From Deltaproteobacteria bacterium (GTDB lineage Bacteria > Myxococcota_A > JAADFL01): a stretch of 16,497 nt of DNA. Of this stretch, positions 7,122 through 15,193 are shown piece after piece. Position 1 is the stretch's first letter. The number at the start of each line of letters is the position of its first letter. Where the stretch lies: assembly GCA_013152945.1 (NCBI GenBank), contig JAADFL010000162.1:1-16497 (forward strand), written 5' to 3'. The translations under genes and the position numbers were made by a program. The notes under the pieces were generated by a model. It saw only the letters and a program-made list of their open reading frames with translations. It was not told where the DNA came from and searched no databases.

Positions 7122-7931
7122 TCATTCTCCTCCTCGTTCTTCCACGTTTTCAAATAAACCGCTCACGTCGTGTATGAGCAGTGCAGGCGCAACTATTCCC
7201 GCTGTCTTGGCCCTCAATGTAAACGGCCCAAGAGAAACAAAGTCGAATCCCTTGTTTTTCATCAAGGCTTCCTCTCGCAGGGAAAAGCCTCCCTCGGGAC
7301 CGACTGCAAGAACCATACGTTCACGGTCCGGTCCATTATAAGCTTTCAACACATCCCTGATATTTTTTTTGGACAACAGGGAACAACATATCTTCACGGG
7401 AGCAGAACCCAGAATGTCCGAATCCAGCGCCGAAGCCAGGTCCACAGGGTTATGCACCCTCGGAAAATAATCCCTTCTGCATTGCCCTGCAGCCTCGATT
7501 GCCACCCTTTCCCATCTTCTTTGTTTCGGCCAGGGCCTGCCCTTTTCGGGCCTGGGAATCGATCGTTTGCAAAATACGGGCAGGAATTCGGCAACGCCGA
7601 TCTCTGTGCCGGCCCTGATCACCAGTTCCGGTCCGTCGCCCTTTGTAATGCCGAAAAGCAGGATCAGGTGTATGTCGGTCTTGTCCCCTTGTTCAAGGGT
7701 ATCTGCGCCTTGTGCACGTTCTTCGAACAACAGTCCGGCCTTGCCGCTTCGATCCAGGATGATCACAGCAGGCCGTTTGCTGCCGAGGCCGTCCAATACC
7801 ATTACGCGGTCACCTTGGCCCAGGCGAAGAACATCCAAGAGGTAATGCCTCTCCTTGCCGGCCAGGAACACCAAGTCCTGTTCCTTAAATGCCTTGGGCG
7901 GCACAAATATCCGTGGCAGCCGTTTCGTCAA
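7122..7931 (-). CDS. rsmE: 16S rRNA (uracil1498-N3)-methyltransferase
   Basis: RsmE methylates N3 of U1498 in 16S rRNA using S-adenosylmethionine. The chosen start is TTG at 7931 (269 aa), 2 nt after the prmA stop with GGGAG 8 nt upstream. The longest frame begins with GTG 7967, but its only SD sits 1 nt away and the added residues are prmA sequence read in another frame. Near the N-terminus RLPRIFVPP fits the family start. The SPOUT knot is visible as AIEAAGQCRRDYFPRV, VLAVGPEGGFS (about 207-217) and LGPFTLRAKTAG. The last motif is usually LGxRILRxETA, so an Arg is Phe and the Glu is Lys here. The family call is firm; full activity is likely but not certain. Confidence 0.9.
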   Translation of the reverse strand: MTKRLPRIFVPPKAFKEQDLVFLAGKERHYLLDVLRLGQGDRVMVLDGLGSKRPAVIILDRSGKAGLLFEERAQGADTLEQGDKTDIHLILLFGITKGDGPELVIRAGTEIGVAEFLPVFCKRSIPRPEKGRPWPKQRRWERVAIEAAGQCRRDYFPRVHNPVDLASALDSDILGSAPVKICCSLLSKKNIRDVLKAYNGPDRERMVLAVGPEGGFSLREEALMKNKGFDFVSLGPFTLRAKTAGIVAPALLIHDVSGLFENVEERGGE

Positions 7932-7933
7932 CT

Positions 7934-8878
7934 TTAGGTCTCCCGGCCGAGTTCCAAAAGGACCCACTCTCCCATTCGATTGATTTTTTTTGTTTTGAAA
8001 CCTTGTTGCAAGTAACTCTCTTTTACCGAGCCGGCCTGCTCGAACAATATACCTGACAAAGCCAGTTCTCCATTTTCGGATACAAGTCTTGTTATACCGG
8101 GCGCCATTCGGATCAGTGTGTGAGCCAGGATGTTGGCCACCACGACCTGGTAACCATGCTTTACAAGATCGATGTCCTTGACCAGTTCGACAAGATCGGA
8201 CACCCTGTTTACACCAATATTTTTTTTAGCGGCCAAAAACGATGTATCGTCGTTCTCAACAGCAGTCACCTTTCGTGCGCCCAGCCTTGCCGCGGCAATG
8301 GCAAGGATTCCCGAGCCCGTGCCGATATCGAGGACACTTGCCCGGTCCGACCTTTGCTCGATCCATTCCAGGCAGAGTCTGGTTGTTTCATGAGTCCCTG
8401 TGCCGAATGCCATGCCCGGATCCAACACGATCTCGATTCTTTGTTCTTCCGGCCCGGCCTTTTCCCAACTAGGCCTTAGGAAAATCTTCTTTCCCACGTT
8501 GATGGGTTTGAAAAAATTGCGCCAGAGCTTCGACCAGTCGGCCTTTTCAACGTCCTGAATGGAGGCGACACCGGCCCCATTAATTTTCGATTCAGCAGGG
8601 ATTACCGAAAGATGGGCCTGGATCCGTGCTTCCAGCTCCTGTTTGTCCAGTGAACCGTCGGCAGGAAAGTAGGCCTGCATCCGCTCCATGCCTCCTGCAG
8701 GGGGAATTGAACCCGGCATCGGTTTCAAGTCGCGGGATAATGACTCTATGCCCCTTGCTCCAAGGGAAAAAAGTACGCCGGTCATCATGTCGGCGGCGCC
8801 GACAGGCACATCGATTGTAAGACAGAAATACTCTCCGCCCAAATCCGGCTCAATTTTCAGATCCCGGCCCTCTTGCAT
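7934..8878 (-). CDS. prmA: Ribosomal protein L11 methyltransferase
   Basis: PrmA trimethylates ribosomal protein L11. The 314-aa product has an N-terminal substrate-recognition domain (about 15-100), then the family signature DPGMAFGTGTHETTRLCLEWIE (153-174; key residues Asp153, Gly159-Thr162, His163), motif I VLDIGTGSGILAIAAARLGA (182-201) for S-adenosylmethionine, an acidic AVEND, and VVVANILA (245-252), the NxxA motif. Start ATG 8878 is preceded by GGGCGGG, a poor SD. It is followed by rsmE after 2 nt; prmA-rsmE pairs are common in bacteria, which supports both calls. PrmA is often not essential, so little selection for strong expression would be expected. Confidence 0.96.
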   Translation of the reverse strand: MQEGRDLKIEPDLGGEYFCLTIDVPVGAADMMTGVLFSLGARGIESLSRDLKPMPGSIPPAGGMERMQAYFPADGSLDKQELEARIQAHLSVIPAESKINGAGVASIQDVEKADWSKLWRNFFKPINVGKKIFLRPSWEKAGPEEQRIEIVLDPGMAFGTGTHETTRLCLEWIEQRSDRASVLDIGTGSGILAIAAARLGARKVTAVENDDTSFLAAKKNIGVNRVSDLVELVKDIDLVKHGYQVVVANILAHTLIRMAPGITRLVSENGELALSGILFEQAGSVKESYLQQGFKTKKINRMGEWVLLELGRET

Positions 8879-8968
8879 ATCCCGCCCTTTACTTGACCAG
8901 ATCCAGGGGCATCACCTTTCCCGCTCTGGGCCCAAACATCGATTCAGCATATTCAAAAGGCTTACGGC

Positions 8969-11611
8969 TTATTTCTCCTCTTCGTCCCTTACACTTTTCT
9001 CAACCTGTTCTTTACCCGGGCCTGTTTCCTTGCCGGGTCCGAGCACTGCCAGCACCGATCGATCCGGCGCCAGTATTTTTCTCGCTGCCTGCAACAGGCT
9101 TTCTGAAGACACTGCCTCTATCCTGTCCTTGTAATCGAAACTTTCCATCGGCCCCAGTCCATAGGCAACGTCAAAGGCCAATTGAGCCGCCCTGGTTGAC
9201 GCCTTCTGCCTTTCGATCAGGTGATTTCCCACCAGGAACCGCTTGACCCGGCTTAGCTCATCTTCTGAAACAGACTCGGTGACAAGTCTTTCCACATGTT
9301 CCTCGAGCCCATGTATTGCCTGGTCGACCTTGTCAGGGGCGCAGGCCAGGTATAATGCGAAATACCCTGGATCCATTGCCTCCAGGGAAAAAGCTGAAAC
9401 AGCATAGGCAAGGCTCCTTTTGTCCCTCAAGTCGAGGAACAATCTTCCTGATTGGCCTCCGAGTATTCCTGCAAGAATCTCCAATTCGTACCTTTCGCGA
9501 TCAAAAATTCGCACACCCTCGAAACCAAGGATGACATGGCTCTGTTCACGTTCGAGAAACTCTCTTCTTTCGCGCCTGCGTCCCGGTTCCCTCGTGGGCC
9601 GCTTTGTGACAGGTTTTTCCGATTCAACGGCAGGTGGACGCTTTTCAGCAAGCGATGCTGCCAGGTCCTGTACCTGGACCGGGTCCACATCTCCCACCAC
9701 GGCCAGTGTTACAGGCCTTTTCAAAACTTCGCCATAAGCCTGCATGAGGCCGCCGCTGGTCATGTTGGAAATACTTTGCATGGTTCCGAGCACATCCATG
9801 GAAAATGGATGGCTGCCGTACAATTCTTGCTCGAAGATCCTGAAGGCCTTGCGGGCAGGGTTGTCTTCCCTATGCCTGATAGCCTCCAATATTCTCCTTT
9901 TTTCGTTCTCTGTTTCCGCTTCCTCGAAGCTGGGAGTGAGCAGGCATTCCGCGAGCATCGACATTCCTTCGGCCAGTGATGATGCCAGGAACTCGCCCCG
10001 CAAACCTATTGAATTCCGACCGGAAAAGCCTCCCAGGGCACCGCCGATTGACTCGACGGCGATTGCCAGTGAATCACCGCTCCTGGTTGCAGAGCCCCTG
10101 GTGAGCAAGCTTGATACAAGGCTGTGAAAACCATTGGTTCTGTGATCTTCGTACAATAATCCGCCCGGCATTACCAACCTCATTGATACGAGGGGCGCTG
10201 TCTTGTCCACCTGCACCAGGGTCTGAACGCCGTGGCCCGCATTTGTTTGAATGATATTGTCATCAGGCCTGTTTATCTCGACGGGCTTGCCCTTGTGTGC
10301 CCCTGCACCATTAACAAGGGAACGGACCCGGCCGAGCAGTTGTTCCTCAGAGAACTTCCCGGCAGTGTCTTTGGGAAGGGCCACGGCCATCTTGAAGGAA
10401 TCGGGCGTAAAAACATCGAATGCCGCTTGCATCACGTTGTCCGGCGTAACCGAGGCAAGCCTTTTCAAATATTTTTCCTCCAGGCCCGGGTTTTCCAGTA
10501 TTCCGCTGTAGTAACCTGCCTTTCTGGCCCTGCCCTCTGCGGTTTCGTCCTGGAATACGATTTCACTTTCGATCATCCTCCTGGCCTTGGCCAGTTCGGA
10601 CGAGGAGATTCCCTGGTCCAACAATCTTCGTATTTCCTGGCCCAGGGCATCGACTGCTTGTCCGGCCTGCTCCGGAGGAAATGTCAGGCCGCAGACCAAC
10701 AGGCCCTTGTCACGCGGTGTAAAGGCAAAAGAATAGGCATCGTTCGCAACGCATCGTCCACGCTTTATTTCCCTGGACAGCCTCGAACTCTCGCCCTGGC
10801 CGAGAACGGTTGCGAGCAAGTCAGCCTCCACTACAATGTCCTCAAAGGCCGAAGGCGCTTGAAATGCAAGGAACAGGTACCCCTCTGTCGATGGCAATCC
10901 CACGATTTTGCAACCAGGCGTTGTTGGAGGGTTTGCTCCGGGAGGAGGTGTTCTCTTGGTGTCATCGCCCTTCCAGGGCGCGAAGAATTCGGACGCATCT
11001 TCAAGGGGCTTTTTGTCCGGCCCCCCGCTTATCACGAGCAGCGCCCGGGAAGGCACATAGTGACTCCTGAAAAACGAGAGCATATCCTGCCTGGTGAATG
11101 AGGATACGCTCTCCATGGTGCCCAGGATGGGCCTGGCATAGGGATGCTCGCCGTACATTTCTGAAAACAACCAGTCCTGGGCCTTTTTTGACGGAGAGTC
11201 ATTGCTTCTTCGTATTTCTTCCAGGACGACTTCTTTTTCACGTTCTATCTCGTCCGGGTCGAGTAGGGCGTTCATTGCAGCATCGGACAGGACATCCAGG
11301 CCGAGAGCGGTTTCCTCGACCGGCACTACCAAGTGGTACACTGTTTCATCGTAGGATGTCCATGCATTGATATCACCACCTGCAGCTTCGATATCCCCTG
11401 CTATGGCTCCCACCTCCCTTTTCGAGGTTCCCTTGAAAAGCATGTGCTCCATCAAGTGGGCCATACCTGATTCATGCTCTTTTTCGTCGAAAGATCCGAC
11501 CTTCATCCAAAGCTGTATGGCTGCGATATCGGAAGACGGATCCACGAGATGAAGGATTTCGAGGCCTGAGTCGAGATGGCGTACTTGGAATCTTTCACTG
11601 GTCATATTCAT
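8969..11611 (-). CDS. Double-domain M16 (pitrilysin-type) zinc peptidase
   Basis: The 880-aa protein is two fused M16 halves. The first half has the zinc motif HLMEH (His52, Glu55, His56) and the distal ligand in VVLEEI (Glu131 or Glu132), as in HxxEH-x(about 75)-E enzymes. The second half (from about 450) keeps the fold, for example GGLLYEDHRTNGFHSLVSSLL, but has no HxxEH and should be the non-catalytic half. No signal peptide is visible, so the enzyme may act in the cytoplasm, although related proteins are sometimes periplasmic. The C-terminus carries a short near-duplicated GPGKE and an acidic tail. ATG 11611 has AGG about 8 nt upstream. The dnaK gene ends 108 nt before it, so shared transcription with a proteostasis theme is possible. 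Confidence 0.93.
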   Translation of the reverse strand: MNMTSERFQVRHLDSGLEILHLVDPSSDIAAIQLWMKVGSFDEKEHESGMAHLMEHMLFKGTSKREVGAIAGDIEAAGGDINAWTSYDETVYHLVVPVEETALGLDVLSDAAMNALLDPDEIEREKEVVLEEIRRSNDSPSKKAQDWLFSEMYGEHPYARPILGTMESVSSFTRQDMLSFFRSHYVPSRALLVISGGPDKKPLEDASEFFAPWKGDDTKRTPPPGANPPTTPGCKIVGLPSTEGYLFLAFQAPSAFEDIVVEADLLATVLGQGESSRLSREIKRGRCVANDAYSFAFTPRDKGLLVCGLTFPPEQAGQAVDALGQEIRRLLDQGISSSELAKARRMIESEIVFQDETAEGRARKAGYYSGILENPGLEEKYLKRLASVTPDNVMQAAFDVFTPDSFKMAVALPKDTAGKFSEEQLLGRVRSLVNGAGAHKGKPVEINRPDDNIIQTNAGHGVQTLVQVDKTAPLVSMRLVMPGGLLYEDHRTNGFHSLVSSLLTRGSATRSGDSLAIAVESIGGALGGFSGRNSIGLRGEFLASSLAEGMSMLAECLLTPSFEEAETENEKRRILEAIRHREDNPARKAFRIFEQELYGSHPFSMDVLGTMQSISNMTSGGLMQAYGEVLKRPVTLAVVGDVDPVQVQDLAASLAEKRPPAVESEKPVTKRPTREPGRRRERREFLEREQSHVILGFEGVRIFDRERYELEILAGILGGQSGRLFLDLRDKRSLAYAVSAFSLEAMDPGYFALYLACAPDKVDQAIHGLEEHVERLVTESVSEDELSRVKRFLVGNHLIERQKASTRAAQLAFDVAYGLGPMESFDYKDRIEAVSSESLLQAARKILAPDRSVLAVLGPGKETGPGKEQVEKSVRDEEEK

Positions 11612-11666
11612 AATTGTTACCTGCTCTTATAGGAATTCAGATTGCCGTGAACCCGGATGGTTGAAT

Positions 11667-11709
11667 ACAAAGAGGCCCCTCTTGATGGGTGTGTTGACGT
11701 CCTCTTTGT
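11667..11709 (-). terminator. Inverted repeat after dnaK with two possible folds
   Basis: ACAAAGAGG (11667-11675) and CCTCTTTGT (11701-11709) form a perfect 9-bp stem around a 25-nt loop. The same AAGAGG can instead pair with the nearby CCTCTT at 11677-11682, giving a tight hairpin. On the minus strand the fold is followed by UAUU rather than a T-run, so it is at best a weak terminator or an mRNA 3'-end stabiliser between dnaK and the M16 gene. Confidence 0.4.
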
Positions 11710-11719
11710 CATAAAATGC

Positions 11720-13630
11720 CTATTTTTCCTCGAACTCGGCGTCTACCACATCCTCGTCTGAAGGCTTGGAACCGCTGTTCTCACCGGGCGGGGGGGGAGA
11801 TCCCGCGGCTCCTCCCGGCGCCTGTTGGCTGGCCTGCTTGTACATCTCTTCCGCAAGCTTGTGCGATGAATTCAACAACGTCTCCTGCGCTGATTTCAAG
11901 GCATCTATGTCGTCGCCTTTTTGGGCCTCCCGCAAGGCCTCGAGCGCTTGTTCCACTGCTTTGCGGTCGTTTTCGGGAATCTTGTCTCCCTGCTCTTTCA
12001 AAAGTTTTTCAGTGCTGTACGCGAGCTGATCGGCCTTGTTCTTTTCCTCGACGATTTCCTTGTGCTTCTTGTCCTCCTCCTCATGCTCCTTGGCTTCCTT
12101 GACCATGCGCTTAATCTCGTCTTCACTCAGCCTGGACGAAGAAGTGATGGTGATGTGTTGCTCCTTATTCGTGGCCTTGTCCTTTGCCGTTACGTTCATG
12201 ATGCCGTTTGCATCAATATCAAAGGTTACCTCTATCTGTGGCACGCCTCTCGGCGCAGGCGGAATTCCATCAAGGTAAAATTTGCCCAGGGAACGGTTGT
12301 CGGATGCCATGTTCCTCTCACCTTGCAGGACATGGACCTCGACCTGTGTCTGGTTGTCGGCTGCCGTAGAGAATATTTCGGTCTTCTTCGTAGGAATGGT
12401 CGTATTCCGGTCGATCATTTTTGTCATCACGCCGCCAAGAGTTTCGATCCCGAGAGAAAGCGGGGTAACATCCAGGAGAAGCAGGTCTTTGACCTCTCCG
12501 GAAAGAACTCCTGCCTGCACGGCTGCGCCGGCAGCCACGACCTCGTCCGGATTGACGCTCATGTTCGGATCCCGGCCGAAGAAATTCTTGACCGCCTCCT
12601 GGACCGCGGGAATCCTGGTGGATCCACCCACCAGGACCACCTGGTTGATGTCTGCGGGCTTCTTGTCGGCATCTTGCAGGGCCTTCTTACAAGGGCCCAG
12701 GGTTCTCTCGATTATGTCGCCGATCATACTTTCCAGCTTGGCCCTTGTAAGCTTGATCTGCATGTGTTTCGGGCCGGATGCATCGGCAGTCAAAAACGGC
12801 AGGTTGATCTCGGTTTCCAACGAAGACGAGAGTTCTATCTTGGCCTTTTCAGCCGCCTCCTTTAATCTCTGCATGACCATCTTGTCGCCCGACACATCCA
12901 CTCCCTGGTCTTTTTTGAACTCGGCCACAAGGTAGTCGATTATCTTCTGGTCGATATTGTCGCCCCCGAGGTGGGTATCTCCATTGGTGGATGCAACCTC
13001 GACGACCTTGTCTCCGACTTCGAGTATGGAGATGTCGAATGTCCCGCCGCCGAAATCGTACACCGCGATCGTGTGATCTTCTTCCTTGTCCAGGCCATAA
13101 GCCATTGCTGCTGCAGTTGGCTCGTTCACGATTCGAAGTACTTCGAGGCCGGCTATGGTTCCTGCATCCTTTGTTGCTTGGCGCTGGCTGTCATTGAAGT
13201 ATGCCGGCACGGTGATGACCGCCTTCTTGACCTCTTGTCCCAGGTATTTCTCTGCAGCTCGTTTGAGCTTCTGCAATATCCTGGCGGATATTTCCGGCGG
13301 TGTGTACTTCTTTCCCTTTACCTCCACCACTGCAAGGTCATTGTTTCCCTGCACCACCTTGTACGGGACCATCGATATTTCTTCCGCAACCTCACCCAGT
13401 CTGCGGCCCATGAAGCGCTTTATCGAGTATACCGTGTTTTCAGGATTGGTTACCGCCTGGCGGCGCGCCACCTGCCCGACAAGCACTTCACCCTTTTCCG
13501 TAAACGCTACCACGGATGGAGTGGTTCTATTGCCCTCTTCATTCGTAATAATCTTCGGGTCGCCGCCTTCCATGACCGCAACTACCGAGTTTGTGGTGCC
13601 CAGGTCGATTCCGATTATCTTGTCAGCCAT
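11720..13630 (-). CDS. dnaK: Molecular chaperone DnaK (Hsp70)
   Basis: DnaK binds exposed hydrophobic peptides and releases them in an ATP cycle driven by DnaJ and GrpE. The 636-aa product has the phosphate-1 motif [10 protein letters not shown] (5-14), the [19 protein letters not shown] segment, the phosphate-2 motif [14 protein letters not shown], the adenosine loop [14 protein letters not shown], the linker [18 protein letters not shown], the beta substrate domain, and the acidic end [11 protein letters not shown]. The segment [19 protein letters not shown] is the insertion found in Gram-negative DnaKs. ATG 13630 has GGAGGAAG 7-8 nt upstream. No grpE or dnaJ is in the window, and I saw neither a CIRCE element nor a clear sigma32 promoter. 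An 8-G tract at 11790-11797 encodes the PPPP near the C-terminus; the frame holds across it. Confidence 0.98.
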   Translation of the reverse strand: MADKIIGIDLGTTNSVVAVMEGGDPKIITNEEGNRTTPSVVAFTEKGEVLVGQVARRQAVTNPENTVYSIKRFMGRRLGEVAEEISMVPYKVVQGNNDLAVVEVKGKKYTPPEISARILQKLKRAAEKYLGQEVKKAVITVPAYFNDSQRQATKDAGTIAGLEVLRIVNEPTAAAMAYGLDKEEDHTIAVYDFGGGTFDISILEVGDKVVEVASTNGDTHLGGDNIDQKIIDYLVAEFKKDQGVDVSGDKMVMQRLKEAAEKAKIELSSSLETEINLPFLTADASGPKHMQIKLTRAKLESMIGDIIERTLGPCKKALQDADKKPADINQVVLVGGSTRIPAVQEAVKNFFGRDPNMSVNPDEVVAAGAAVQAGVLSGEVKDLLLLDVTPLSLGIETLGGVMTKMIDRNTTIPTKKTEIFSTAADNQTQVEVHVLQGERNMASDNRSLGKFYLDGIPPAPRGVPQIEVTFDIDANGIMNVTAKDKATNKEQHITITSSSRLSEDEIKRMVKEAKEHEEEDKKHKEIVEEKNKADQLAYSTEKLLKEQGDKIPENDRKAVEQALEALREAQKGDDIDALKSAQETLLNSSHKLAEEMYKQASQQAPGGAAGSPPPPGENSGSKPSDEDVVDAEFEEK

Positions 13631-13650
13631 CTTACTTCCTCCAAGTTATT

Positions 13651-13672
13651 GGCCTTCTGCCTTGACAGGGCC
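13651..13672 (-). promoter_or_regulatory. Hairpin in the dnaK leader
   Basis: On the minus strand GGCC-CTG pairs with CAG-(AA)-GGCC around a TCAAGG loop, about 10 nt upstream of the dnaK SD. It could affect mRNA stability or initiation. It does not cover the SD, so it is not an obvious RNA thermometer. Confidence 0.25.
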
Positions 13673-13707
13673 ATAGTAATTACAACCCTGGTTTTCGAAA
13701 GGCAAAC

Positions 13708-13740
13708 AAAAAAAGCAGGCCCTCCTGTTCTTTTTTCCGA
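13708..13740. other. Small hairpin flanked by T-runs on both strands
   Basis: CAGG-CCCT-CCTG (13716-13727) has a T-rich tract on its 3' side whichever strand is read: T7 on the minus strand and TTCTTTTTT on the plus strand. The stem is only 4 bp. Because the flanking genes diverge, it would be a leader attenuator for dnaK rather than an ordinary terminator. A 28-codon minus-strand frame (ATG 13766, stop 13680) passes through it. Confidence 0.25.
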
Positions 13741-13886
13741 TACACAATATCCCTTCTATCTGCCATTTTGGAACCTTCTCTCATCATCTTGATGGAGAAA
13801 ATTCCCACCGGCTTGTTTCAGCCCATGGTTTTCAATAAGCATGTCTCATCGCTGGTTTTATTAATGGACACGAGGAGTATCGGTGT

Positions 13887-13914
13887 CAAGGGGTCCCCTT
13901 GTAATATGATTACA
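13887..13914. repeat. Two adjoining palindromes upstream of the decarboxylase gene
   Basis: CAAGGGG-T-CCCCTTG (13887-13901, 7-bp arms) and TGTAAT-ATG-ATTACA (13900-13914, 6-bp arms) overlap by two bases. Both look like dimeric-regulator operators. The second includes TATGAT (13905-13910), a 5-of-6 match to a -10 box, but there is no good -35 at the right distance. They lie about 110 nt before the decarboxylase start and 260 nt before dnaK. Confidence 0.4.
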
Positions 13915-13919
13915 GAATA

Positions 13920-13950
13920 CCGATTCGAGGATAAAATCGGCGCATTTTTT
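13920..13950 (+). terminator. Terminator- or attenuator-like hairpin in the decarboxylase leader
   Basis: CCGATT (13920-13925) pairs with AATCGG (13935-13940) around a 9-nt loop. CGCATTTTTT follows on the plus strand, with a further T5 shortly after. It lies about 70 nt before the decarboxylase start, so a transcript begun upstream would meet it before the gene. The stem is short (6 bp). Confidence 0.4.
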
Positions 13951-14021
13951 AAATCTTTTTCCTCCAAGGAGTGGCAACAACATTCAATTTGAGTTATGTA
14001 ACCGGATGCGGAGGTGCCTCG

Positions 14022-15152
14022 TTGAACAACATGGCAGGAATCTTGGATAATATTATTAACCACGCGTCAGGACTGGCCGGCCTCGGGTGGCGGGACATCT
14101 TGATGTGGGTCATTGCCTCAAGCTTTCTGTACCTGGGAATCCGCAAGAGGGTCGAACCATTGCTATTGGTTCCCATCGGTTTTTCAGCATTGCTGGTGAA
14201 CCTGCCTGCAGCCGGCCTGACCGTGGCCCATCATGGACTGCTCTGGTTTTTCTATCATTACGGGCTTGAAACCGAAATAGCCCCTTCGATAATATTCCTC
14301 GGATTGGGCGCGCTCACTGATTTCGGCCCATTGCTGGCGGCGCCAAGGACATTGCTTCTGGGTGCGGCGGCACAATTCGGTGTGTACGCCGCCATGTTTG
14401 GGGCATTGATCCTGGGATTTACACCGGCAGAGGCATGCTCGATCGGAATCATCGGCGGCGCAGACGGACCGACCACCATATATACCACCGTGCACCTTGC
14501 GCCGCACCTATTGGGTGCTACTGCCTTGGCCGCATATTCGTACATGGCACTCGTGCCCATAATACAGCCTCCAATCATACGATTGATGGTCAACAAGGAA
14601 GAGCGGGGCAGGGTCATGAAACAGCTCCGTAAGGTTCCGAAAATCGAGAAGGTTCTCTTTCCCATCCTAATGACTGTAATCGTGGGGATTCTCGTTCCCG
14701 CCGCCGTCCCCCTGATTGGAATGCTTGCGCTCGGAAACCTGTTCAGGGAATCCGGAGTGGTACCAAGGCTCTATGACGTTTCCCAGAATGCCCTCATGAA
14801 TATTGTCACGATTATCCTTGGCCTTGGTGTCGGCTCTACCATGGAAGCCCGACTGTTTCTTCAGACAAAGGTCCTGGAGGTGTATTTTCTCGGCTTGGGT
14901 GCTTTCATCTTTTCGACCTTTGGCGGTATCCTGTTTGCCAAGTTCCTGAACTTGTTCCTGAAAGAAAAGATAAACCCCATAATCGGCGCAGCCGGTGTGT
15001 CCGCCGTGCCCATGGCCGCCAGGGTCGCCCAGGTAGAAGGGCAGAAGGCCAATCCCAAGAACTATCTTCTCATGCACGCCATGGGGCCCAACGTGGCCGG
15101 TGTTATCGGAACCATTGTGGCGGCGGGAGTATTCATTACAATGCTCGGCTGA
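14022..15152 (+). CDS. Sodium-translocating decarboxylase beta subunit (OadB/GcdB/MmdB family)
   Basis: The family is the membrane subunit that decarboxylates carboxybiotin and pumps Na+ out. The start is set at TTG 14022 (376 aa), where GGAGGT (14010-14015) is spaced 6 nt. The longest frame starts with GTG 13971 directly abutting AAGGA, too close for an SD; ATG 14031 is 15 nt from the SD. Signature elements are VEPLLLVPIGFSALLVN, TDFGPLLAAPRTLLLGAAAQFG, IGGADGPTTIYTT (Asp148, the key membrane Asp), AYSYMALVPIIQPP, and NPIIGAAGVSAVPMAARVAQ (Asn318, Gly322, Ser327 and Arg334 match the ion-path residues of OadB). About nine membrane segments are present. Substrate (oxaloacetate, glutaconyl- or methylmalonyl-CoA) cannot be told. 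No alpha, biotin or gamma subunit gene is adjacent. Confidence 0.93.
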   Translation: MNNMAGILDNIINHASGLAGLGWRDILMWVIASSFLYLGIRKRVEPLLLVPIGFSALLVNLPAAGLTVAHHGLLWFFYHYGLETEIAPSIIFLGLGALTDFGPLLAAPRTLLLGAAAQFGVYAAMFGALILGFTPAEACSIGIIGGADGPTTIYTTVHLAPHLLGATALAAYSYMALVPIIQPPIIRLMVNKEERGRVMKQLRKVPKIEKVLFPILMTVIVGILVPAAVPLIGMLALGNLFRESGVVPRLYDVSQNALMNIVTIILGLGVGSTMEARLFLQTKVLEVYFLGLGAFIFSTFGGILFAKFLNLFLKEKINPIIGAAGVSAVPMAARVAQVEGQKANPKNYLLMHAMGPNVAGVIGTIVAAGVFITMLG

Positions 15153-15193
15153 TTTTACGGCTCTGTCAGGGCGATACGACACATGGAGAAGGA

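Larger units (their letters stand above)
13631..14021. other. Divergent intergenic region between dnaK and the decarboxylase gene
   Basis: These 391 nt must hold the promoters of both dnaK (leftward) and the decarboxylase gene (rightward), but I found no high-scoring -35/-10 pair for either. It contains the dnaK leader hairpin (13651-13672), the T-flanked hairpin near 13716, paired palindromes (13887-13914), a terminator-like hairpin (13920-13950) and the decarboxylase SD (14010-14015). No RNA gene is recognised. Confidence 0.6.

Noticed and set aside
8889-8939. 16-codon minus-strand frame (starts MFGPRAG) just before prmA
   Set aside because: Its stop is close to the prmA ribosome site, which would suit a leader peptide, but it lacks an SD and is too short to judge.
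11790-11797. Run of eight G as a possible phase-variation or assembly-error site in dnaK
   Set aside because: The frame continues correctly to the typical acidic DnaK C-terminus, so there is no sign of slippage here.
11921-12865. 314-codon plus-strand frame opposite dnaK
   Set aside because: Long antisense frames over dnaK are a well-known artefact of its codon pattern; no SD, domain or membrane logic supports it.
13631-13860. CIRCE or sigma32 element for dnaK
   Set aside because: No TTAGCACTC-N9-GAGTGCTAA repeat and no CTTGAAA...CCCCAT pair at a suitable distance could be found by eye.
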